Source: Bauldia sp.
Lineage (GTDB): Bacteria > Pseudomonadota > Alphaproteobacteria > Rhizobiales > Kaistiaceae
Length of the DNA: 35,908 nt
Reading direction: 5' to 3'
NCBI GenBank assembly: GCA_020849325.1
Contig: JADLGL010000051.1
Location: forward strand, 1 to 35,908
The notes below the pieces were generated by a model, which was not told where the DNA came from, did not search any database, and was given only the letters and a program-made list of their open reading frames with translations. The translations under genes were made by a program, and so were the position numbers. Shown one piece after another: positions 8,365 to 15,195 of this stretch (its first letter is position 1; every line of letters begins with the position of its first letter).

Positions 8365-9141
8365 CTACTGCTTGAGCCGGAGACCGGACCTGATCTCGTA
8401 CCAGGCGATCAGCGAAAGGAGGGCGCAGCCGGCGAGGAGAACCCCGGTCGAGACGAGGATCGGCGTGTCCGAAATTCCGAGGAAGCCGTAGCGGAAACCA
8501 TCGACCACGAAGAAGATCGGGTTGGCGTGCGTCACGCCCTGCCAGAACCCCGGCAGGATCTCGATCGAGTAGAAGACGCCGCCGAGATAGACGAGCGGCG
8601 TCAGCACGAAGGTCGGGATGATGTTGATGCCGTCGATCGACTGGGCGTGGATGCCGTTGATGAGGCCGCCGAGCGACAGCGCAAGGCTCGTCAGGACGAG
8701 GAAGAGGAGCACCACCGGCAGGCTGTGGATCGACAGCCCCGCGAACGGGATCGACGTCAGGAAGACGAGGAGGCCGACGAGGACGCCGCGCGTGACGCCG
8801 CCGGCGACGAAGCCCGCGACGATCACGAAGGGCGGCGTCGGCGAGACGAGGATCTCGTCGATGTTGCGGGCGAAGAACTTCGACGAGAACATCACGAAGG
8901 CGACGTTCGAGAAGGCGTTCGTCACCACCGCCATCATCACGAGGCCGGGGACGACGAAGGAAAGGAAAGCGACGCCCTGGAACTCGCCGATGCGCGAGCC
9001 GAGCACCGTGCCGAAGATCAGGAAATAGAGCACCGACGTGACAACGGCCGGCAGAAAGGTCTGCGGCCAGATGCGGACGATGCGGACGACGTCCTTCCGG
9101 ACGATCGTGTAGAACGAAATCCAGGCCTCGAACGGGGTCAT
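8365..9141 (-). CDS. ABC-2 type permease, YadH-like
   Basis: Inner-membrane permease of 258 aa, closest in layout to E. coli YadH. It has six hydrophobic segments and the family's conserved pieces: ARNIDEILVSPTPPFVIVAGFVAGGVTRG after helix 2, LGGLINGIHAQSIDGINIIPTFVLTPLVYLGGVFYSIEILP, and NPIFFVVDGFRYGFLG near the C-terminus. Its start overlaps the end of the upstream ATPase gene by 4 bp (ATGA), so the two form a classic exporter pair. The substrate is unknown; a drug or lipid has been suggested for related exporters, but nothing here decides it. Confidence 0.93.
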   Translation of the reverse strand: MTPFEAWISFYTIVRKDVVRIVRIWPQTFLPAVVTSVLYFLIFGTVLGSRIGEFQGVAFLSFVVPGLVMMAVVTNAFSNVAFVMFSSKFFARNIDEILVSPTPPFVIVAGFVAGGVTRGVLVGLLVFLTSIPFAGLSIHSLPVVLLFLVLTSLALSLGGLINGIHAQSIDGINIIPTFVLTPLVYLGGVFYSIEILPGFWQGVTHANPIFFVVDGFRYGFLGISDTPILVSTGVLLAGCALLSLIAWYEIRSGLRLKQ

Positions 9142-10139
9142 GCGGCCCCTCCCGAGGTAAGCCTCATGAACACCTCTTCAAGCCGGCCGCTCTTGCTCCG
9201 CACCATTTTTACGCCGATCCCGGCCGCTTCGAGCGCCGCGACGGCCGTGCCGACGGTCGCCTTGCTGTCGATCTCGATGTCGAGGACGCCCGGCTCGACG
9301 AGCTTCGGCCGGAACGCGTGGACGACCGCGGCGGCCGCTTCGGCCTTCTCCTCCACGAGCTCGACCGTGACGACCTCGCTGTGCAGCCGCGAAAGAATGC
9401 CCTTCACCGTGCCGTCGGCGATGATCGTGCCGCGGTTGATGATCGCGACGTGGCGGGCGAGTTGCTCGGCCTCCTCGAGGTAGTGCGTCGTCATCAGGAT
9501 CGTCGTGCCGCCGGCGGTGAGCTGGCGGAGGAAATCCCACATGCCGCGGCGGAGCTCGACGTCGACGCCGGCCGTCGGTTCGTCGAGGATCAGGAGGCGC
9601 GGCTGATGGATCAGCGCGCGGGCGATCATCAGGCGGCGCTTCATGCCCCCCGAGAGGTTCCGCGACCGCTCGTTCCGCTTGTCGTGGAGGCTCAGCTGCT
9701 CGAGCAGCCTCTCGGCGCGCGGGAGGGCGGTGCTGCGCGGGATGCCGTAATAGCCGGCCTGGTTGACGACGATGTCGATCACCCGCTCGAAGATGTTGAA
9801 GTTGAGCTCCTGCGGCACGACGCCGATGTGTCTTCGCGCCGCCTGGTGATTGCGGTCGATGTCCTCGCCGAACACCGCGACGGTGCCGGACGTCTTGTGG
9901 ACGAGGCCGGTGAGGATGCCGATGACGGTCGTCTTGCCGGCGCCGTTCGGGCCGAGAAGGGCGAGGAAGTCGCCAGCGGGCATGTCGAACGACACGCCCT
10001 TCAGCGCCTCGGTGCCGCCGTCATAGACTTTCCGGAGCTCGCGGACGACGAGCGCCGGCTCGCCGCTCCCCCGCGTCTCCTGCCAGGCCGCCCCGCCGGA
10101 GAAGCGGTCGGCCTTCGCAATGGTCTCAGGTGACGCCAT
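9138..10139 (-). CDS. ABC transporter ATP-binding protein, YadG-like
   Basis: ATPase partner (333 aa) of the YadH-like permease. Walker A GPNGAGKTT spans residues 63-71, followed by the Q-loop region GVVPQELNFNIFERV, the signature LSGGMKRRLMIARAL, Walker B LLILDEPTAGVDVELR and the switch histidine in LMTTHYLEEAEQLA. The N-terminal 28 residues before ALVVRELRKVYDGG are poorly conserved-looking. The ATG at 10137-10139 is accepted although its ribosome-binding site is weak. The C-terminal 80 residues form the accessory domain found in YadG/CcmA-type ATPases. It is divergent from an orphan permease gene across 155 bp. Confidence 0.94.
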   Translation of the reverse strand: MASPETIAKADRFSGGAAWQETRGSGEPALVVRELRKVYDGGTEALKGVSFDMPAGDFLALLGPNGAGKTTVIGILTGLVHKTSGTVAVFGEDIDRNHQAARRHIGVVPQELNFNIFERVIDIVVNQAGYYGIPRSTALPRAERLLEQLSLHDKRNERSRNLSGGMKRRLMIARALIHQPRLLILDEPTAGVDVELRRGMWDFLRQLTAGGTTILMTTHYLEEAEQLARHVAIINRGTIIADGTVKGILSRLHSEVVTVELVEEKAEAAAAVVHAFRPKLVEPGVLDIEIDSKATVGTAVAALEAAGIGVKMVRSKSGRLEEVFMRLTSGGAA

Positions 10140-10294
10140 GACGTGCCCTCGCGCCGACGCGGCGGGCGGGATGAATAGCGCCGGGGGCCGGGGCTCTCAA
10201 GCGATCGCGGGCGGGGGCCGCGTTGCCGCAGGCGGTGGCGGTGGTTAAGGTAACGCCGGATTTCAGCCATTCCTCACCAACGGCACCGAGCGGC

Positions 10295-11161
10295 ATGATC
10301 GATCCCACCGCGGCGCTTCCACGGGCCGGGGCACGGCAGGCGCCGGTATTCCTCCGCGCGCTCCGGGCTTCGCGCGCGGTGATCGGCCGCGAGATCGGGC
10401 GGACGGTGGCGCGGCCCGGCCGGGTTCTCGCGGTGGTCCTCTTTCCGCTGCTGTGGCTCGTGGTCTTCGCCCCCGGCGTCCAGAGCCTTTCGGGCGGCGT
10501 CTCGGTGGCGCCCTATGACGGCGCCTACAAGCCGCTGCAGGAGTACATGATCCCCGGCCTCGTGGCGCTCGTCCTTCTCCTCAACGGCGTCCGCTCGGCG
10601 CTGGCTTTCGTCCACGAACGCGATGCCGAGCAGGTCCGCACCCTGATGACGGCGCCGCTGCCGCGCTGGGTGCTCATCGGCGCCAGGCTCGTGGCGGTGG
10701 CCGTCGTCTCGCTCGCCGAGGCGTATCTCTGCCTCGCGGCGATGGCGGTTCTCGGCAATTTCATCGTCGGGGTCGACATCCCGTGGGCCGGCTGGGCGGT
10801 GGCGATCCCGTTCGTATTCCTGGCCGGATGGATGCTCGCGGCGGCGAGTCTTGCGCTCGCGGTGTTCGTCCGCGCGCTGACCGATCGCGCCGGGACGGTC
10901 CTCTTCCTGGTCGTGCCCGTGTTCCTCCTGTCGTCGGCGCTCTACCCGGCGTGGCGGTTCCGCGACAACGACGCGGCGTACCTGCAGGCGATCGCGACGC
11001 TCAACCCGTTCACACACGCCGTCGAACTGATCCGCTACGCCGCGTATGGCTCGTTCACGGCGATGTCGCTCGCGGTCGTGCTCGGCGTCGGGGCCGTCGC
11101 CGTCCTCCTCGCCGTCGTCGGGTTCGATCCCGAGCGCCGGACGGCGCGCGCCACGAGTTGA
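10295..11161 (+). CDS. ABC-2 type permease without an adjacent ATPase gene
   Basis: Membrane protein of 288 aa with six hydrophobic segments and ABC-2 hallmarks: EYMIPGLVALVLLLNGVRSALAFVHERDAEQVRTLMTAPLPRWVLIGARL in the middle and LNPFTHAVELIRYAAYG near the end. The segment FLLSSALYPAW is typical of permeases of the NodJ/PedC type. I start at ATG 10295 rather than the TTG 24 codons upstream, because the first conserved residues come well after it. No ATPase gene follows. It may use the divergently encoded ATPase at 9138-10139 or one elsewhere. The substrate is unknown. Confidence 0.82.
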   Translation: MIDPTAALPRAGARQAPVFLRALRASRAVIGREIGRTVARPGRVLAVVLFPLLWLVVFAPGVQSLSGGVSVAPYDGAYKPLQEYMIPGLVALVLLLNGVRSALAFVHERDAEQVRTLMTAPLPRWVLIGARLVAVAVVSLAEAYLCLAAMAVLGNFIVGVDIPWAGWAVAIPFVFLAGWMLAAASLALAVFVRALTDRAGTVLFLVVPVFLLSSALYPAWRFRDNDAAYLQAIATLNPFTHAVELIRYAAYGSFTAMSLAVVLGVGAVAVLLAVVGFDPERRTARATS

Positions 11162-11301
11162 GCCGGATCGCGGAGCCCTGCCGCCGCGATGCTGTGGCCG
11201 TGCGGTAACGCCGGCCGGCGACCGCCATCGCCGCGACCTTCGATCTATGGACTTCGCCCGGCCGGGCGGGGACAATCGGCGCCTCTGGGGAGGGGTTCCG
11301 C

Positions 11302-12525
11302 TTGTCGATCATTGCCGATGCGCCGGCCAACGAGAATCGCCGTGGTGGCCGCGGCTTCTGGGCCCGGCTCGCGCTCCGCTGGCTGAGCGAGGTCGACTGC
11401 GGCGACATGACCCTCGTCTTCCCCGATGGCACGCGCAAGACGGCGCGGGGAGCGCAGAAGGGGCCGTCGGCGACCATCTTCGTGCATAAGATGCGCGTCG
11501 TCCGCCGCATGCTGGCGCGCGGCGACGTCGGTTTCGCCGAGGCCTACATGGACGGCGACTGGTCGACGCCCGACCTCCATGCCGTCCTCGACTTCGGCTA
11601 CATGAACGAGCGGACGCTGATGGGGCCGATGACCGCCTCGCGCTTCGTCGCGCCGCTCATCCGGCTGTGGCACCGGCTGCGCGCCAACACGAAGGCCGGA
11701 TCGCGCCGGAACATCGCCTACCATTACGATCTCGGGAACGGTTTCTACCGGCTCTGGCTCGACGAGACGATGACCTATTCGTCGGCCGCCTTTGCCGCCG
11801 GGATGAAGGAAACGCTCGCCGAGGCGCAGATCGAGAAGTACCGGCGGATCATCCGGACGCTCGGCATCAGGCCGGGCGACACGGTCCTCGAGATCGGCTG
11901 CGGCTGGGGCGGGTTCGCCGAGATCGCGGCGCGAGAGGCCGGCTGCAGGATCGTCGGCATCACCCTCTCGCGGGAACAGGCTGCCTTCGCGCGGCAGCGC
12001 ATGGCGGACGCCGGGCTGTCGGACCGGGTCGAAATCCGCATCGAGGATTATCGCGACGTCCGCGAGACGTACGACCACATCGTGTCGATCGAGATGTTCG
12101 AGGCGGTGGGCGAGGCGAACTGGCCGGTCTATTTCGCGGCAGTCCGGGACCGGCTGCGGCCCGGCGGCGGCGCGGTGCTGCAGATCATCACCGTCGGCGA
12201 CGAGCGGTTCGAACTCTATCGCGGCGCGGTGGACTTCATCCAGCGCTACATCTTCCCGGGCGGCATGCTGCCGTCGAAGGCCGTGCTGTCACGCGAGATC
12301 GCGTCGGCCGGCCTCACCGCGCAGGGGGCCGATTGTTTCGGCCTCTCCTACGCGGAGACGCTGCACCGCTGGCACGACGTCTTCAGCGCGCGCTGGAACG
12401 AGGTAGCGGCCCTCGGCTTCGACGAGCGGTTCCGCCGCATGTGGACCTATTATCTCGCGGGCTGCGAGGCGAGCTTCAAATCCGCCGCCTGCGATGTCGG
12501 GCAGTACCACATCACGAGGTCTTAG
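11302..12525 (+). CDS. cfa: Cyclopropane-fatty-acyl-phospholipid synthase
   Basis: Transfers a methylene group from S-adenosylmethionine to double bonds of phospholipid acyl chains at the inner membrane surface, usually in stationary phase or stress. It is 407 aa, the normal size. An N-terminal domain (about 1-120, with VGFAEAYMDGDW) precedes the methyltransferase domain. Visible motifs are YHYDLGNGFY (140-149), MTYSSA (157-162), the SAM-binding VLEIGCGWGG (195-204), SIEMFEAVG (262-270) and the C-terminal HRWHDVFSARW. The start is a TTG at 11302, supported by a strong GGGGAGGGG Shine-Dalgarno at 11287-11295. The gene stands alone, convergent with the zinc-ribbon gene. Confidence 0.95.
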   Translation: MSIIADAPANENRRGGRGFWARLALRWLSEVDCGDMTLVFPDGTRKTARGAQKGPSATIFVHKMRVVRRMLARGDVGFAEAYMDGDWSTPDLHAVLDFGYMNERTLMGPMTASRFVAPLIRLWHRLRANTKAGSRRNIAYHYDLGNGFYRLWLDETMTYSSAAFAAGMKETLAEAQIEKYRRIIRTLGIRPGDTVLEIGCGWGGFAEIAAREAGCRIVGITLSREQAAFARQRMADAGLSDRVEIRIEDYRDVRETYDHIVSIEMFEAVGEANWPVYFAAVRDRLRPGGGAVLQIITVGDERFELYRGAVDFIQRYIFPGGMLPSKAVLSREIASAGLTAQGADCFGLSYAETLHRWHDVFSARWNEVAALGFDERFRRMWTYYLAGCEASFKSAACDVGQYHITRS

Positions 12526-12609
12526 CCGGTTCGGCCACGTACCGCTCTCGCCGGACGAGGGCGAAAGGGGTTCGGTCCTCTCTCACGATTCCCGCTGCTG
12601 CGGCTTCCG

Positions 12610-13539
12610 TCAGCCCGCCATCGGACCGCCGACGCCGGCGCGCGGTCTCGACGTCTTCCGGCGCGCCGCGGTTCCCTCCGGCCGTGCCGGGGTCTTGGCC
12701 CGGGGGCCGGCCGCCATCGCCGGCTCTGCCTTCGCCTCGATCGTGACGACGGGGCGGGGCGCGGTGTCCGGCTCGCGATGGGCGGTGGGCTCGAGGCGGC
12801 GGGTTTTCCGTGCCGCCGCCGGAGCCTTCCGTGCCGCGACGGCGGCTTTCGTCGCCAAAGCCGGGATCGCCGGCTTCTTCCGCGACGCGGCGCCGGCCTT
12901 GGCGGGGGCCTTTCCGTCCGCGGCGAAGCGGGCTTCGAGCGCGGCGATGCGGGCGGCGAGCCGCGCGTTGTCTTCGCGGGCTTCGCGGAGGAGCCGCTCG
13001 GCGACGTCGGCAATCGTGCGGACGTTCTCGCGCTGGAGGATGTCGCCCTCGAGCACGCGGTCGGCCCGCTTCGGCCGGTAGGCGACCAGTTTCGTGCCGC
13101 CGCTGCGGACCCCGGACGCGACATCTCCCGCCGCGCTGCCGACTGCCTTTGCCGTGCGTACCGATAGCGCCGTTCCCGTCACCACGGTCTTCCGCGCGAA
13201 GCCGAGCGATGCGAGGAGGCCGCGGCCGGCGCCGGTCGCCGCCACCCGGAGGCCCTTGCCAGCACCGCTCGCCAGCCGCAGCGCCGTCGATCGGGCGGTG
13301 GCGGCGGGCGGCGGGGCGACTTCGACCTTCGGCTGCGGTTGCGGCTGGACGCGGGGCTGCTGCTTCGGCTCGGCTTTGCGACGCGCCTTCTTTGTCGTCG
13401 TCTTCGCCGGTCCGGCGCCCGTCGCGGCAGCCGCCGGGCGGGGGGCATCGAGTCCGGCGAGCGGCATCCCGCAGCGCGGGCAGCGCGAGGGATCCCCTTC
13501 GAGCCGGTAGTCGCAGTTCCAGCAATTGTGTCGCGACAT
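12610..13539 (-). CDS. Zinc-ribbon protein with Ala/Lys/Pro-rich tail, function unknown
   Basis: Protein of 309 aa that I do not recognise by name. The N-terminus is a compact zinc ribbon, CWNCDYRLEGDPSRCPRCG, with C6, C9, C20 and C23. A Pro/Lys/Gln-rich linker follows, then a region with weak glycine/alanine character (about 85-155) and a stretch predicted as coiled coil, RTIADVAERLLREAREDNARLAARIAALEARF (about 172-203). The rest is basic and Ala/Pro-rich, reminiscent of nucleic-acid-binding tails. I start at ATG 13539, five codons inside a possible earlier start, because GGGGG sits 6-10 bases upstream of it. An overlapping frame at 12512-13525 is Arg-rich nonsense. It is divergent from urtA and shares the 265-bp region with the sigma-54 promoter. 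Confidence 0.72.
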   Translation of the reverse strand: MSRHNCWNCDYRLEGDPSRCPRCGMPLAGLDAPRPAAAATGAGPAKTTTKKARRKAEPKQQPRVQPQPQPKVEVAPPPAATARSTALRLASGAGKGLRVAATGAGRGLLASLGFARKTVVTGTALSVRTAKAVGSAAGDVASGVRSGGTKLVAYRPKRADRVLEGDILQRENVRTIADVAERLLREAREDNARLAARIAALEARFAADGKAPAKAGAASRKKPAIPALATKAAVAARKAPAAARKTRRLEPTAHREPDTAPRPVVTIEAKAEPAMAAGPRAKTPARPEGTAARRKTSRPRAGVGGPMAG

Positions 13540-13669
13540 GACTGCCCCCAACATCGCTGCCCCTTAAAAGATGATTGCAGAACTCATACTTTGTCGAAGG
13601 CCTTAAGTCACGTCAATCGCAGCCTATTGGCGGCGCATCCCGTCCGATGCCGAAAATTTGGGCACGATC

Positions 13670-13686
13670 TGCCAGCGGGCAGTGCA
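13670..13686 (+). promoter_or_regulatory. Possible NtrC-type enhancer site upstream of urtA
   Basis: The 17-bp element TGCCAGCGGGCAGTGCA keeps the outer TGC...GTGCA frame of the NtrC binding consensus (TGCACYA-N3-TRGTGCA) but departs from it in the left half. It overlaps a perfect inverted repeat CTGCC-agcg-GGCAG (13669-13682). It is centred about 75 bp before the start point predicted from the -24/-12 promoter, close but workable for an enhancer-binding activator. This is a pattern match only. Confidence 0.35.
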
Positions 13687-13726
13687 TGCATGACGCGTTG
13701 CCCCTGAAACCGTCAGAGGCCGCGTC

Positions 13727-13741
13727 TGGCACGCGACTTGC
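13727..13741 (+). promoter_or_regulatory. Sigma-54 (-24/-12) promoter of the urt-ure genes
   Basis: TGGCACGCGACTTGC matches the sigma-54 core TGGCAC-N5-TTGC exactly, with the GG and GC doublets at the required spacing. Transcription would start near 13753, about 52 bases before the urtA ATG. The transcript leader contains an imperfect hairpin (13755-13780). Sigma-54 needs an activator such as NtrC, so urea uptake is probably switched on by nitrogen limitation. Confidence 0.85.
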
Positions 13742-13804
13742 CCCTTCCGTGGCTCAGGCGCCTTCTCCCACGGCGCCCTGAACACACAGGGGGTTCTCTT
13801 CACG

Positions 13805-15103
13805 ATGTTTCAGTTCCGCAAGCCCGTCCTGGGCCTCGCGGCGGCGGCCGTCCTTGCGACCGCCGCTCCCGCCTTTGCGCAGGACGAAGGCCCGATCAAG
13901 GTCGGCATTCTCCATTCGCTGTCGGGCACGATGGCGATCTCCGAAACCACGCTCTCCGACGTCATGCTGATGCTCATCGAGCAGCAGAATGCCGCGGGTG
14001 GCGTCCTCGGCCGCCAGCTCGAGCCGGTCGTCGTCGACCCGGCCTCGGACTGGCCGCTCTTCGCCGAAAAGCTCCGTGAGCTCGTCGAGGTCGACGGCGT
14101 CGACGTGATCTTCTGCTGCTGGACCTCGGTGTCCCGGAAGTCGATCCTGCCGGTCGCCGAAGAGCTCAACACCGTGGTGTTCTACCCGGTGCAGTACGAG
14201 GGCGAGGAAAGCTCGCGCAACATCTTCTACACCGGCGCCGCCCCGAACCAGCAGGCCATCCCGGCCGTCGACTACCTGATGGAACAGGGCGTCGAGCGCT
14301 GGGTCCTCGCCGGCACCGACTACGTCTACCCGCGCACCACCAACCGCATTCTCGAGGCCTATCTCCTCGCGAACGGCGTCGCGCCGGAAGACATCATGAT
14401 CAACTACACGCCGTTCGGTCATTCCGACTGGCAGACGATCGTCTCCGACATCGTCGCGTTCGGCTCGCAGGGCAAGTTCACCGCGGTGGTCTCGACCATC
14501 AATGGCGACGCCAACGTGCCGTTCTACCGCGAGCTCGCCAACCAGGGCGTCGATGCCGCCGACATTCCGGTCATCGCGTTCTCGGTCGGTGAAGAGGAAC
14601 TCGCCGGTCTCGACACCTCGAACCTCGTCGGCCACCTCGCCGCCTGGAACTACTTCCAGTCGATCGATTCCCCGGCGAACGAGGAGTTCATCGCCGCCTG
14701 GCACGCCTTCACCGGCGACGCCAACGAGGTGACCAACGACCCGATGGAAGCGCACTATATCGGCTTCCACATGTGGGTTGCGGCCGTCGAGAAGGCGGGC
14801 ACCACCGACGCCGACGCCGTCATCGACGCGCTCATCGGCATCTCGGTGCCGAACCTCACGGGCGGCTTCTCGGCGATGATGCCGAACCACCACATCACCA
14901 AGCCGGTGTTCATCGGCGAGATCCAGGCCGACGGCCAGTTCGAGGTGGTGTGGCAGACGACCGGCCTCGTGGTCGGCGACGAATGGTCCGACTACCTGCC
15001 CGACTCGATGAACCTCATCGCCGATTGGCGCGCTCCGCTCTCCTGCGGCAACTTCAACGTTGCCACGGGCGTCTGCGGCGGCGCCGGCGCGGCGACCCCG
15101 TAG
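13805..15103 (+). CDS. urtA: Urea ABC transporter substrate-binding protein UrtA
   Basis: Periplasmic urea receptor of the high-affinity importer UrtABCDE, 432 aa. The signal peptide MFQFRKPVLGLAAAAVLATAAPAFA is followed directly by QDEGPIKVGILHSLSGTMAISE, the UrtA-specific start of the mature domain. DVIFCCWTSVSRKSILPVAEELNTVVFYPVQYEGEESS and the later YVYPRTTNRIL and NDPMEAHYIGFHMW are also UrtA hallmarks that separate it from branched-chain amino acid receptors. AGGGGG about 11 bases before the ATG serves as ribosome-binding site. First gene behind the sigma-54 promoter; a stable hairpin follows before urtB, as often seen after binding-protein genes, which need higher expression. Confidence 0.97.
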   Translation: MFQFRKPVLGLAAAAVLATAAPAFAQDEGPIKVGILHSLSGTMAISETTLSDVMLMLIEQQNAAGGVLGRQLEPVVVDPASDWPLFAEKLRELVEVDGVDVIFCCWTSVSRKSILPVAEELNTVVFYPVQYEGEESSRNIFYTGAAPNQQAIPAVDYLMEQGVERWVLAGTDYVYPRTTNRILEAYLLANGVAPEDIMINYTPFGHSDWQTIVSDIVAFGSQGKFTAVVSTINGDANVPFYRELANQGVDAADIPVIAFSVGEEELAGLDTSNLVGHLAAWNYFQSIDSPANEEFIAAWHAFTGDANEVTNDPMEAHYIGFHMWVAAVEKAGTTDADAVIDALIGISVPNLTGGFSAMMPNHHITKPVFIGEIQADGQFEVVWQTTGLVVGDEWSDYLPDSMNLIADWRAPLSCGNFNVATGVCGGAGAATP

Positions 15104-15124
15104 TCTCGAAACCCCGCGCAATGG

Positions 15125-15146
15125 AGGGGGCGGTTCGCCGCCCCTT
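15125..15146 (+). terminator. UUCG-loop hairpin between urtA and urtB
   Basis: AGGGGGCGG-TTCG-CCGCCCCTT forms a 9-bp stem (one G-U pair) with a UUCG loop. No T-run follows. It more likely stabilises the urtA message or causes partial termination than ends transcription, because the urt genes downstream have no other evident promoter. Confidence 0.6.
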
Positions 15147-15195
15147 CCTCGTCTCCGGCCGGCGGCCGGACCCGTGGCCCGAGCCCTTCGGCATC

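Noticed and set aside
12512..13525. Alternative 337-codon minus-strand frame over the zinc-ribbon gene
   Set aside because: Product is Arg/Gly/Pro-rich without domains, while the other frame gives an intact CxxC-CxxC ribbon, a coiled coil and a supported start.
13755..13780. Imperfect hairpin in the urtA leader (CAGGCGCC...GGCGCCCTG) as a riboswitch or attenuator
   Set aside because: Single short stem with a bulge, no second competing structure and no U-tract; reported only as part of the promoter note.
15121..15195. Upstream start for urtB at ATG 15121
   Set aside because: It lies just before the hairpin stem, has no Shine-Dalgarno, and would bury the signal segment behind 25 extra residues.
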